From assembly GCF_014648475.1 (NCBI RefSeq), contig NZ_BMRE01000002.1, positions 124,001-188,000 on the forward strand: DNA of 64,000 bases, read 5' to 3'. Origin of the DNA: Lentzea flava (GTDB lineage Bacteria; Actinomycetota; Actinomycetes; Mycobacteriales; Pseudonocardiaceae). The position numbers and the translations under genes were made by a program. Shown piece after piece: positions 43,497-51,959 of the stretch (position 1 is its first letter; the number at the start of each line of letters is the position of its first letter). Below the pieces are notes generated by a model that was not told the origin of the DNA, made no database searches, and saw only the letters and a list, made by a program, of their open reading frames with translations.

Positions 43497-43534
43497 GCAT
43501 GATCACGCCCGTACCCGTGCAGGCGTGATCATGC
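43497..43534 (-). promoter_or_regulatory. Strong stem-loop between two micro-ORFs
   Basis: GCATGATCACGCC (43497-43509) pairs perfectly with 43522-43534 around a 12-base loop. On the minus strand it starts 4 bases after the stop of a 29-codon ORF and ends just before the ribosome-binding site of the 28-codon ORF. No T-run is present, so control of translation or mRNA stability is more likely than termination. Confidence 0.65.
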
Positions 43535-43538
43535 CAAC

Positions 43539-43628
43539 TCAGCGCCGAGTCGGCGGCTTGGGGGTGGCGGGCTTCTGCGCGCGCCGGAAGTCTCCACAGG
43601 ACGTGCTCGGCTTCTTCGACATGATCAT
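43539..43628 (-). CDS. 29-residue basic peptide ORF
   Basis: ATG at 43628 (or 43622) begins a short basic peptide containing MSKKPSTSCGDFRRAQKPA and ending PPTRR. It has one Cys and no clear ribosome-binding site. It sits directly upstream of the stem-loop and the acidic peptide, so it might be a leader peptide. Weak evidence on its own. Confidence 0.28.
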   Translation of the reverse strand: MIMSKKPSTSCGDFRRAQKPATPKPPTRR

Positions 43629-43671
43629 GTGACGTCGCCGGAGCCGCCGGGGTTGCCTCGGAGGCACGAAA

Positions 43672-43698
43672 GGCCCGCCGGGTAGTGCTCGACGGGCC
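43672..43698 (-). terminator. Possible hairpin in the 43.4-43.8 kb gap
   Basis: GGCCCG and CGGGCC enclose 15 bases; on the minus strand the stem is followed by TTTCG. It might end a minus-strand transcript, but no gene upstream on that strand is seen. The rest of this 443-bp gap (43385-43827) shows nothing else I can support. Confidence 0.28.
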
Positions 43699-43827
43699 CC
43701 TCGGTTGGGGAGAAGTCTGAATCGGGGCGGACCCTGGGGGTCGGCCCGCACCCGACGGCGACAGGATTCCCACTCGATGCGGACTATGCATGCTTGTGAG
43801 CGGCATCACAGTGGCAGGATTCCCCGC

Positions 43828-45132
43828 ATGTCACTGCGCCTGCACGCCCCGGTGGTCCTGCCCTGCGACCCGTCCTGCTCCGTGTTGCGCGACGCGGTCG
43901 TGGACGTCGTCGACGGCCGGATCACGTACGTGGGTGGTGCTGCCGAGGCTCCCGCCTTCGACGGCGAGGTCCGGCAGCTCTCCGGAATCCTGCTGCCCGG
44001 TCTGGTGAACACCCACGCGCACAGCCCGATGACGGTGCTGCGCGGCCTGGGCTCCGACCTCCCGCTGCTGCGGTGGCTGCAGGAGCAGATGTGGCCGAAC
44101 GAGGCGCGGATGACCGCGGCCGACGTCGGCACGGGCATGCTGCTGGGCGCCGTGGAGATGCTCCGGCACGGCGTCACCACCTCGGCCGAGATGTACTTCC
44201 ACGGCCCCGAGCTGGTTTCGTCCGTGCGGGCCGCCGGGTCACGGGTGGTGTTCGGCGCGGCGATCCTCGACGTGCCGGGGATGTCCTGGCGGTCGATGAC
44301 CGACGAGATCTCCGCCTGGATCGACGCGGACGGGCTGCTGTCCGCGGACGGGCGGATCGAGCTCGCGTACGGGCCGCACTCCGCCTACACGCTCTCGCCC
44401 TCGCAGCTGACCTCGATCGCCCAGGAGGCACGCGCTCGCGGGGCGCTGCTGATGGTGCACGTCGCCGAGTCGCCGTTCGAGGACGAGGCGCAGCGGGCGG
44501 AGTACGGATCGGTTCCGGCGTTGCTGAAGGCCTCGGACGTGCTGGGTGGGCGGGTTTTGTCCGCGCACTCGGTTCATCTGTCCGATGACGACATCGCCCT
44601 GTACGCGTCGTTCGGCGTCGGCGTGGCGCACTGCCCCGGCTCGAACGCCAAGCTGGCCTCGGGGATCGCGCGGGTGCCGGAGATGCTGGCCGCCGGTGTC
44701 TCGGTCGGACTCGGGACGGACGGGCCCGCGTCCAACGACGACCTGGACCTGTTCGAGGAGGCACGGCTGGCCGGGCTGTTCGCTCGGGTGTCCAAGATGG
44801 ACGCGACGGTGCTCGGGGCGGCGCAGGCGTTGCTGATGGCGACCCGCGGTGGAGCCGCGGCTCTCGGCCGGGACGACATCGGCGCGTTGGAGGCCGGCCG
44901 CTGGGGCGACGTCGTGCACGTCGACGCCGACGACCCGGCGTTCGCGACCGGGCTGGACGCGCCGGACGCGCAGCTGCTGGCGAACCTCGTGTGGGCGTCC
45001 GGGGCTCGCCGGGTCACCGACGTCTGGGTGGGCGGCGAGCACGTCGTGGCCGGCGGGGAGTCCACGCGGGTCGACAGGCAGGAAGCCCAGGCAGGCGTGA
45101 CGGCGGTGGCCCAGCGGCTGCGGACCGCCTGA
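43828..45132 (+). CDS. Amidohydrolase, MTA/SAH-deaminase (TRZ/ATZ) type
   Basis: A 434-residue metal-dependent hydrolase. Metal ligands: NTHAHSPMT (His63, His65), HVAESPFEDE, SAHSVHLS and GTDGPASNDDLDLF. These fit the 5-methylthioadenosine/S-adenosylhomocysteine deaminase and chlorohydrolase group, which deaminates purine or triazine rings. The N-terminal and C-terminal segments (DVVDGRITYVGG and DVWVGGEHVVAGG) form the composite beta-sandwich. ATG at 43828. Natural substrate unknown. It ends exactly where the convergent SDR ends. Confidence 0.87.
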   Translation: MSLRLHAPVVLPCDPSCSVLRDAVVDVVDGRITYVGGAAEAPAFDGEVRQLSGILLPGLVNTHAHSPMTVLRGLGSDLPLLRWLQEQMWPNEARMTAADVGTGMLLGAVEMLRHGVTTSAEMYFHGPELVSSVRAAGSRVVFGAAILDVPGMSWRSMTDEISAWIDADGLLSADGRIELAYGPHSAYTLSPSQLTSIAQEARARGALLMVHVAESPFEDEAQRAEYGSVPALLKASDVLGGRVLSAHSVHLSDDDIALYASFGVGVAHCPGSNAKLASGIARVPEMLAAGVSVGLGTDGPASNDDLDLFEEARLAGLFARVSKMDATVLGAAQALLMATRGGAAALGRDDIGALEAGRWGDVVHVDADDPAFATGLDAPDAQLLANLVWASGARRVTDVWVGGEHVVAGGESTRVDRQEAQAGVTAVAQRLRTA

Positions 45133-45810
45133 TCAACGCGGTCGCGGGCGCACCACGAGCTCGGTGATGTGCGCGTCGGGCGTCGCCAGCACGGCGGACG
45201 CCACGGCGCGCCCCACCGAGGCCGGGTCGAGGTACTGCGTGGCGTCGTACTCGCCACCCTCCTGGCGCCGCACCTCGCGCTGCATCGGCGTGTCGGTCCG
45301 GCCGGGGAACACCGAGGTCACGCGCAACGACGGTTCGTCGGCGCGCAGGGCGTCCGCGTAGGCGCGGAGAGCGAACTTCGAGGCCGCGTACACGCCCCAG
45401 CCGGGGTTGGCGCGCAGGCCGGCGCCCGAGTTGATCAGCACCACGTGGCCGGAGGACGCGCGGAGCTGGGGCAGCAGGAGGCGGGTCAGCTCGGCGACCG
45501 CCACGACGTTGAGCTCGAACGTCTGGCGCCACACGTCGGCGGACGCCTCGCCCAGCGGGCCGAGCAGGGCGACTCCGGCGCTGTGCACCACGACGTCCAG
45601 GCGCGCGATGTGGGCGATGTCGGCTGACGCGAGGTTCGTCAGGTCGAACGGCCAGGCCTCGGCGCCGGGGAGTTCCGCTGCCAGCAGGGACAGGGACGTT
45701 TCGTCGCGTCCGCCTAGCAGGAGATCGTGGGTTGGGGCCAGACTGCGGGCGATGGCCGAGCCGATTCCGCTGGATGCCCCGGTGACGAGGGCGACCGGAC
45801 GATCACTCAT
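45133..45810 (-). CDS. SDR-family oxidoreductase
   Basis: A 225-residue classical short-chain dehydrogenase. Cofactor motif VTGASSGIGSA (residues 9-19), GGRDE (Arg suggests NADPH), VVHSAGVA in place of NNAG, catalytic Ser in LINSGAG, and YAASK (Tyr-x3-Lys). The substrate is not predictable. ATG at 45810, divergent from the MFS transporter with 14 bases between the starts. Confidence 0.88.
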   Translation of the reverse strand: MSDRPVALVTGASSGIGSAIARSLAPTHDLLLGGRDETSLSLLAAELPGAEAWPFDLTNLASADIAHIARLDVVVHSAGVALLGPLGEASADVWRQTFELNVVAVAELTRLLLPQLRASSGHVVLINSGAGLRANPGWGVYAASKFALRAYADALRADEPSLRVTSVFPGRTDTPMQREVRRQEGGEYDATQYLDPASVGRAVASAVLATPDAHITELVVRPRPR

Positions 45811-45824
45811 GGGGGAACCGTAAC

Positions 45825-47000
45825 GTGCCTCGAAAGTTGATCTTGCCGTATCTGTGCCTGCTCTACTTCATCAACTACCTGGACCGGGTGAACATCGGGT
45901 TCGCGGGGCCAAACGGGATGTCGGAAGAGCTCAAGCTCTCGGCGACGGTGTTCGGGTTCGCGTCCGGCGTGTTCTTCATCGGCTATCTGCTCCTGGAAGT
46001 GCCGAGCAACCTGGCGTTGCACAGGTTCGGCGCGCGCAGGTGGATCGCCCGGATCATGATCAGCTGGGGGATCGTCGCCTCGGCCATGGCGTTCGTGCCC
46101 AACGGGACCGTGCTGATCGTCCTGCGGTTCCTGCTGGGCGTGGCGGAGGCCGGGTTCTTCCCTGGGATCATCCTGTACCTGACGTACTGGTTCCCGCAGC
46201 AGGAGCGGGCGCGGATCGTCGCGCTGTTCATGGTGGCGGTGCCGATCTCGACGTCGCTCGGGGCCACGCTCAGCGGGTTGCTGATCCAGTGGACGGACTG
46301 GCGCACGATGTTCCTGATCGAGGGCCTGCCGGCGATCGCGCTGGCGTTCGTCACGTGGTTCTGGTTGCCGGACAGGCCGGAGGAGGCCGTCGAAGAGCCG
46401 CAGAAAGAGCACTGGCCACTGCGCAAGGCTCTGACGCACCCGCGGATCCTGGCGTTGAGCTTCGTGTACTTCGGGATCGTGTACGGGCTGTACACGCTGG
46501 GGTTCTTCCTCCCGACGATCATCAAGGGGCTCGCGCCGGGAGCGGGCATCGTCGAGCGCGGGTTGATCAACGCCATTCCGTACGTTCTCGGTGCGGTCGC
46601 CATGGTCCTGTGGGCCAGGCACGGAGACCGCACCGGAGAACGGAAGTGGCACGTTGCCGCGCCGATGTTGCTGGGAGGCGTGGCGATCCCGGTCGCGTTG
46701 TACCTCGAAAACCCCGTTGCGGCGATGGTCGCGGTCTCGGTGTGCGCGATCGGTGTCTGTGCTGCTCTGCCCACGTTCTGGGCGCTCCCGACGAGTTTCC
46801 TCGGTGGTACGGCTGCTGCGGGCGGGATTGCCCTGATCAACTCGTTGGGGAACGTGAGCGGGTTCGCCGCGCCCTACGTCACCGGGTGGCTGCGAGACCT
46901 CACCGGAACCCAGAAGACCGGACTGTGGGTCGTCGGCGTCACGATGGTCAGCGCTGCCGTGGTGGCGCTGGTTCAGCGAGCGGGAGCGGAGAAGGTGTAG
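45825..47000 (+). CDS. MFS transporter, anion:cation symporter (ACS) type
   Basis: A 391-residue transporter with 12 helices. NYLDRVNIGFAG in helix 1 and GVAEAGFFPGIILYLTYWFPQQERAR in helix 4 are hallmarks of the ACS family, which imports organic anions such as tartrate, phthalate, glucarate or allantoate. GTG at 45825 behind GGGGGAA. The 3' end overlaps the convergent DUF3455 gene by 28 bases. The cargo is unknown. Confidence 0.88.
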   Translation: MPRKLILPYLCLLYFINYLDRVNIGFAGPNGMSEELKLSATVFGFASGVFFIGYLLLEVPSNLALHRFGARRWIARIMISWGIVASAMAFVPNGTVLIVLRFLLGVAEAGFFPGIILYLTYWFPQQERARIVALFMVAVPISTSLGATLSGLLIQWTDWRTMFLIEGLPAIALAFVTWFWLPDRPEEAVEEPQKEHWPLRKALTHPRILALSFVYFGIVYGLYTLGFFLPTIIKGLAPGAGIVERGLINAIPYVLGAVAMVLWARHGDRTGERKWHVAAPMLLGGVAIPVALYLENPVAAMVAVSVCAIGVCAALPTFWALPTSFLGGTAAAGGIALINSLGNVSGFAAPYVTGWLRDLTGTQKTGLWVVGVTMVSAAVVALVQRAGAEKV

Positions 47001-47512
47001 AGCGCTTCGTAGCGCACGGAGGTCTGAGCACCTTCGGTGCACCCACCGGCGGGCGCGAGGCCGCCCTTGGTGGCGAGACGCTGGACGTAGCTGATGCCGG
47101 CGAACACGCCGGTGCCCCTGGTCAACTTGGCTTTCAGCAGGAGTTCGGGCACCGCGCCAGGAACCTCGTTGCGGGCACCGTCGACGGGAGCGGCCTCGAC
47201 CGCGCTGCCGTCCACAGTGGACACCCAGATCGGGCCGCGGGTGTGCAGGGCGACCGCCCTGCCGAGCCGGTCCGCCAGGGTGGCGGCGGGTTCGAGGCCC
47301 TTCCAGGCTCCGGCGGTGCAGATGTAGGTCTGCACGCCCCTGGCGTAGAACTTGGCGACAAGCTTGTTGCCGGGCGGGACCTGGACGGCGGGCGCGACCT
47401 GCGCTTCGGGTCCGTTCATCTCGGCGGGAGTTGGCATGGCGGTCGAGGCGGCGCCACCTGTCGCGACGACTGACAGAGCTGTTGCGACGAACACCAGCCG
47501 AGCTCGTTTCAT
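46973..47512 (-). CDS. Secreted DUF3455-domain protein
   Basis: A 179-residue exported protein with a signal peptide (residues 1-24, cleavage near ASTA). The mature part begins with PPGNKLVAKFYARGVQTYIC and continues with a Trp/Gly-rich domain (GPIWVSTVDGSAV, VFAGISYVQRLATKGG) typical of DUF3455. It probably acts outside the cell; no catalytic motif is clear. ATG at 47512. Confidence 0.78.
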   Translation of the reverse strand: MKRARLVFVATALSVVATGGAASTAMPTPAEMNGPEAQVAPAVQVPPGNKLVAKFYARGVQTYICTAGAWKGLEPAATLADRLGRAVALHTRGPIWVSTVDGSAVEAAPVDGARNEVPGAVPELLLKAKLTRGTGVFAGISYVQRLATKGGLAPAGGCTEGAQTSVRYEALYTFSAPAR

Positions 47513-47559
47513 TGACCCACTCCTAATGGACAGACAGTGCGACGTATCTTCGTTGTCCG

Positions 47560-47597
47560 GGTGCAGCCATCAGAGGATACGGCCTGATGGCTGCACC
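47560..47597 (-). terminator. Stem-loop after the first PhoX gene
   Basis: Arms GGTGCAGCCATCAG and its exact complement enclose 10 bases. It lies 38 bases beyond the phoX stop on the minus strand and before the DUF3455 gene start. No T-run. Confidence 0.6.
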
Positions 47598-47635
47598 GGG
47601 TCAAACGACTTCGAGGAGTGATCGGGCGAGCACAG

Positions 47636-49729
47636 TCAGTCGCAGATGCGGCGACGGTCCTTGCGCCAGACGACCGCGACGGACGGACGCGGCTGCGACG
47701 TGCCACCGTCCGGCCAGTGCGACTGCGGGTTGTTCGCCGACGCACCGTCGATCTCGCCGGGGTGCTGCACGGACACCAGGACGAAGTCGTCGGTGATGAC
47801 CGGGCCGCACGTCTCCGCGCCCCTGGGCACGGTGAGGAACTGCTTCACCTGACCGCGGCGCTTGCCCTCGACCGGCACCGCGAACAGGCCGTCGTTGGAC
47901 TTCAGCGCGTTGCCGTCGGTGGAGATCCACAGGTTGCCGCGCGAGTCGAACGCGACGTTGTCCGGGCAGGAGATCGGGCTGACCTGCGATTTGTCGAATC
48001 CGCCGAAGTAGGTGCCTGGGTCGGTCGGGTCACCGCAGACCAGCAGCAGCTTCCACGAGAACGTGGTGGCCGTGTTGTCGCTGCGGCGCTCCTCGATCTC
48101 CAGGATGTGGCCGTGCTTGTTGTTGACCCGCGGCGCGATCTCGGTCGGACCTTCCTTGCCCGGCTTGCCGCGGTCGGTGTTGTTGGTGAGCGCGGCGTAG
48201 ATGCGGCGGTTCTTCAGCGACGGCTCGACGTCCTCCGGGCGGTCCATCTTCGTGGCGCCCACCTTGTCGGCGGCGAGGCGGGTGAAGACGTAGACCTCCT
48301 CGGCGGTGAAGCCCTCGACGAACGACTTGTCGTTGTGCGCCAGCGGAATCCACTGACCGGAACCGTCGAACTCGCCGTCGGACGGCAGCTTGCCGGTGCC
48401 GTCGATCTCGGCGGCCGGGCTGTCGCCGGTGAACTTCGCGACGTAGAGCGTGCCCGAGTCGAGCAGGCGCTTGTTGTGCTCGCGGGCGAACTTCGAGTTG
48501 CCCGGCCGGTAGCACTCGTCCGACACGAACTTGTACATGTAGTCGAAGCGCTCGTCGTCACCCATGTACGCGACGACACGGCCGTCGCGAGCGATGATGA
48601 CGTTCGCGCCCTCGTGCTTGAAGCGGCCGAGCGCGGTGTGCTTGACCGGCGTCGAGGTCGGGTCGAGCGGGTCGATCTCGACGATCCAGCCGAAGCGGTT
48701 GGCCTCGTTGGGCTCCTGCGCGAGGTCGAAGCGCTTGTCGAACCGCTCCCACTTGCGCGTGGTGGCACCGCCGGACATGCCGTACCGGGCGAGACGCGCC
48801 TTCGTGGTGGCGTCGGCGACCTGACCGCCGTTGGCGAAGTACTGGTTGAAGTTCTCCTCGCCGGACAGGATCGTGCCCCACGGCGTGACGCCGCCGGAGC
48901 AGTTGTTCTGCGTGCCCAGCACGACCTTGCCGCTCGGGTCGGCTGAGGTCTTGAGGTACTTGGAGCCGGCTGCCGGGCCACGCACTTCGAACGGCGTGGT
49001 CAGCGTGATGCGGCGGTTGTACTTGCGGCGGTCCTTGGACGGCACCAGCTGGCCGGAGCGGTGGTCGCGCTCGACCTGGACGACCGACAGGCCGTGCGCG
49101 GCCCACGCGATCTTGACCTGCTCCTCGGTCGGGTTGTTCGCGTCCCAGTTCTTGAACATGAACTCTTCGGACGTGTACTCGTGGTTGCTCACCATGAGCC
49201 AGCGGTCCCAGCCCGGCAACGGCACCAGGCCGCAGAAGTCGTTGTTGAACCCGAACTGCTTCGCCTGGGCGGCGGCGGTCTGGTTGTCGAAGTCGAACTT
49301 CGGCGCGTCCGCCAGCACCGGGTCGCCCCAGCGGATGACGACGTCGGACTGGTAGCCCTTGGGCACCACGAGCTCGTCGAGGGTGTTGGGCTGCACCGGC
49401 TCGAAGTTGAGTCCGTCGCGGTCGCGGCCGAACTTCAGGTCGAGGTCGAGGTCGAGGTCGACGTCCGCGGGGGCGGCAGCGGCCGCGCCGGAGAACGCGA
49501 GCGCGCCGGCACCGGCGGCCGCGACGACCGCACCGGCCTTGAGCATGCCGCGGCGGCTCACGACCTCCTTGACGACGTCGCCGAAGTACGCGTTGTCCGA
49601 GGTGTTGGGAGCCTCGTGCGAACACGCGTTGCCGCAGCGGTACTGGCAGGTGACTGCCTGGCGCCCGAGCGGGTGGTTCGTCGGGAGCAGGGGCAGCAGA
49701 CGGCGGCCCCGATCGGTGGGTGAAGACAC
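47636..49729 (-). CDS. PhoX-family alkaline phosphatase (copy 1)
   Basis: A 697-residue exported phosphatase of the PhoX (DUF839) family, a calcium/iron six-bladed propeller that releases phosphate from organic esters. A Tat signal SRRGMLKAGAVVAAAGAG lies at about 58-75, unusually far from the N-terminus. It is preceded by a Cys/His block TCQYRCGNACSHEAPNTSDN. The catalytic-domain blocks VSNHEYTSEEFMF, NNCSGGVTPWGTILSGEENF, KWERFDKRFDLAQEPNEANR and SCPDNVAFDSRGNLWISTDGN contain the metal and phosphate ligands. Very close to the next gene. Likely induced by phosphate limitation. Confidence 0.92.
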   Translation of the reverse strand: MSSPTDRGRRLLPLLPTNHPLGRQAVTCQYRCGNACSHEAPNTSDNAYFGDVVKEVVSRRGMLKAGAVVAAAGAGALAFSGAAAAAPADVDLDLDLDLKFGRDRDGLNFEPVQPNTLDELVVPKGYQSDVVIRWGDPVLADAPKFDFDNQTAAAQAKQFGFNNDFCGLVPLPGWDRWLMVSNHEYTSEEFMFKNWDANNPTEEQVKIAWAAHGLSVVQVERDHRSGQLVPSKDRRKYNRRITLTTPFEVRGPAAGSKYLKTSADPSGKVVLGTQNNCSGGVTPWGTILSGEENFNQYFANGGQVADATTKARLARYGMSGGATTRKWERFDKRFDLAQEPNEANRFGWIVEIDPLDPTSTPVKHTALGRFKHEGANVIIARDGRVVAYMGDDERFDYMYKFVSDECYRPGNSKFAREHNKRLLDSGTLYVAKFTGDSPAAEIDGTGKLPSDGEFDGSGQWIPLAHNDKSFVEGFTAEEVYVFTRLAADKVGATKMDRPEDVEPSLKNRRIYAALTNNTDRGKPGKEGPTEIAPRVNNKHGHILEIEERRSDNTATTFSWKLLLVCGDPTDPGTYFGGFDKSQVSPISCPDNVAFDSRGNLWISTDGNALKSNDGLFAVPVEGKRRGQVKQFLTVPRGAETCGPVITDDFVLVSVQHPGEIDGASANNPQSHWPDGGTSQPRPSVAVVWRKDRRRICD

Positions 49730-49787
49730 GCAGGCCTCCGAGATCGGTCAGTGTGGGAACTGGCCGAACCTAAGAGCCCAACGAGAT

Positions 49788-49818
49788 CGCCTGCCGTCCA
49801 CGAGGTGAACGGCAGGCG
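49788..49818 (-). terminator. Hairpin between the two PhoX genes
   Basis: CGCCTGCCGT and ACGGCAGGCG pair perfectly around an 11-base loop, 41 bases after the upstream PhoX stop. There is no T-run, so it may only partly terminate and allow some co-transcription. Confidence 0.55.
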
Positions 49819-49858
49819 AACACGCGCTACGCCCGAACGACCGGGCAACGCTGGGTGA

Positions 49859-51874
49859 TCAACCGATTTCACCCAGCGTACGACGGCCCTTGCGCCACAC
49901 GGCGACGACCGACGGCCGAGGTTGCGAACTGCCCCCGTCCGGCCAGTGGGAAGCCGGTTTGTCCGCACTTGCCCCGTCCACCTCACCGGGGTGCTGCACG
50001 CAGACCGTGATGACCCGCTCGCCGATCACCGGACCGCACGTCTCACCGCCCTTCGGCACCGTGAGGAACAGCTTCAGGTGGCCGCGTTCCGGTCCCTCCA
50101 GCGGCACGCCGTAGAGGCCGTCGTTCAGCCCGTCGAGCTTGCCGTCGGCGTCCGTGGAGATCCACAGGTTGCCGTGGCGGTCGAACGCCAGGTTGTCCGG
50201 GCTGGAGATCGGGCTGACCTGCGACTTGTCGTAGCCGCCGAAGTACGTGTTGGGGTCGTTGGGGAAACCGCAGACGAGGAACAGGTCCCAGTTGAACGTC
50301 AGCGCGAGCGCGTCGTTCCTGCGCTCGGTCAGCTCCAGCACCTGGCCGTGCCGGTTGTTGATCCTGGGGTTCGGCTCGGTCGGGCCTTCCTTGCCCGCGG
50401 TGACGCCGCGTTCGACGTTGTTGGTGAGCGCGCAGTAGACGACACCGGTGCGCGGGTGGCACTGGATGTCCTCCGGACGGTCCATTTTGGTCGCACCGAC
50501 CTTGTCGGCGGCGATGCGCGTGAAGACGTAGACCTCTTCGGCGGTCATGCCCGGCACGAACGACTTCTTGCCCGCCGCCAGCGGGATCCACTCGCCGGTG
50601 CCGTCGAACTTGCCGTCGCTTGGCAGCTTTCCGGTGCCGTCGATCTCGGACGCCGGACTGTCGCCTTTGAACTTCGCGACGTAGAGCGTGCCGTCGTCGA
50701 GCAGCGTCATGTTGTGGCGGCGCGCGGCTTTGCTGTTGCCGTGCTTGATCTTGCCGTTCGAGATGAACTTGTAGATGTACTCGAACCGCTCGTCGTCACC
50801 CGAGTACGCGACCACCCTGCCGTCGTCGGCGACGCGGATGTTCGCGGTCTCGTGCTTGAAGCGGCCGAGGTGCGTGTGCTTGACCGGGGTGGAGTCCGGG
50901 TCGTGGGGGTCGAGCTCGATGATCCAGCCGAACCTGTTGACCTCGTTGGGCTCCTGCGCGAGGTCCCAGCGCTTGTCGAAACGCTCCCACTTGCGCGTGG
51001 TCGCGGTGCCGGTGACGCCGTAGCGGGTCAGGCGCGGGTCGTTGCGTCCGGCGGCGTTGGCGAAGTACTGGTTGAAGTTCTCCTCGCCGGACAGGATCGT
51101 GCCCCACGGCGTGACGCCGCCGGAGCAGTTGTTGATCGTGCCGAAGACCTTCGTGCCGGTCGGGTCCACAGAGGTCTTCAGCAGGTCACTGCCCGCGGCC
51201 GGACCGCGCACCTCGAACGGCGTGTTGAGGGTGATCCGGCGGTTGTACCTGCTGAAGCGCGGCCGGTAGTGCCCGGAGAAGAGCGAGCGCTTGATCATGA
51301 ACACCGAGAGGCCGTGCGCGGCCCAGGCGATCTTCGCCTGCTCCTCGGTGGGGTTGTTCGCGTCGTAGCCGCGGAACATGAACTTCTCGCTGGTGTACTC
51401 GTGGTTGGTGACCATGATCCCGGTCAGTTCCAACGGGTCCAGCGGCAGGATCGCGGCGAAGTCGCAGTTGAAGCCGAACTGTTTCTCCTGCTTCGCGGAG
51501 GTCTGGTTGTCGAAGTCGAACTCCGGCACGCCGGGGAAGAGCGGGTCGCCCCAGCGGATCACGACGCCCTGCTCGTACCCCTCGGGGATGACGACCTCGT
51601 CCTTGGTGTTGACCTCGACGGGCTTGAAGTCGAGTCCCTTGGGTGGGCGGCCCTGGGACTCGGGTGCGGCGGCCGCGGTCGCCGGGAGCGCCACGGTGGC
51701 GGCGGCTGCCACGACAGCACCGGCCTTCAGTGCGGTGCGACGGCTGACGAGGTCGCCGAAGTAGGGGTTGTCCGAGGTGTTCGGGACGTCGTGGAAGCAC
51801 GCGTCACCGCAGCGGTACTCGCAAGTCACCGCTGCTCTGCCGACCCTGTGGTTGACAAGCGGCAGTGGGATCAT
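49859..51874 (-). CDS. PhoX-family alkaline phosphatase (copy 2)
   Basis: A 671-residue paralogue of the preceding PhoX, with the same order of motifs: N-terminal VTCEYRCGDACFHDVPNTSDN, Tat signal SRRTALKAGAVVAAA at about 44-58, then VTNHEYTSEKFMF, NNCSGGVTPWGTILSGEENF, RWDLAQEPNEVNR and SSPDNLAFDRHGNLWISTDAD. A tandem duplication followed by divergence is the simplest history. ATG at 51874 with GGAGG upstream. A PHO-box-like sequence lies upstream at 51927. Confidence 0.92.
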   Translation of the reverse strand: MIPLPLVNHRVGRAAVTCEYRCGDACFHDVPNTSDNPYFGDLVSRRTALKAGAVVAAAATVALPATAAAAPESQGRPPKGLDFKPVEVNTKDEVVIPEGYEQGVVIRWGDPLFPGVPEFDFDNQTSAKQEKQFGFNCDFAAILPLDPLELTGIMVTNHEYTSEKFMFRGYDANNPTEEQAKIAWAAHGLSVFMIKRSLFSGHYRPRFSRYNRRITLNTPFEVRGPAAGSDLLKTSVDPTGTKVFGTINNCSGGVTPWGTILSGEENFNQYFANAAGRNDPRLTRYGVTGTATTRKWERFDKRWDLAQEPNEVNRFGWIIELDPHDPDSTPVKHTHLGRFKHETANIRVADDGRVVAYSGDDERFEYIYKFISNGKIKHGNSKAARRHNMTLLDDGTLYVAKFKGDSPASEIDGTGKLPSDGKFDGTGEWIPLAAGKKSFVPGMTAEEVYVFTRIAADKVGATKMDRPEDIQCHPRTGVVYCALTNNVERGVTAGKEGPTEPNPRINNRHGQVLELTERRNDALALTFNWDLFLVCGFPNDPNTYFGGYDKSQVSPISSPDNLAFDRHGNLWISTDADGKLDGLNDGLYGVPLEGPERGHLKLFLTVPKGGETCGPVIGERVITVCVQHPGEVDGASADKPASHWPDGGSSQPRPSVVAVWRKGRRTLGEIG

Positions 51875-51926
51875 GGTGGAGGCCTCCTACGGTCGGTGCG
51901 GGAACCGCAACCGACCGTATGCGACC

Positions 51927-51959
51927 GTTCATGCTTTGTTAACCCACAAGTTGTTCACC
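51927..51959 (-). promoter_or_regulatory. PHO-box-like repeats upstream of PhoX
   Basis: On the plus strand GTTCATG (51927), GTTAACC (51938) and GTTCACC (51953) resemble the actinobacterial PhoP box, in which GTTCACC units repeat every 11 bases. The first two are exactly 11 bases apart, the third 15. The site lies 53-85 bases upstream of the PhoX start and overlaps the end of the MFS gene. Confidence 0.35.

Noticed and set aside
43672..43698. An sRNA gene ending at the hairpin in the 43.4-43.8 kb gap
   Set aside because: No promoter could be recognised and the hairpin is modest; only the hairpin is listed, at low confidence.
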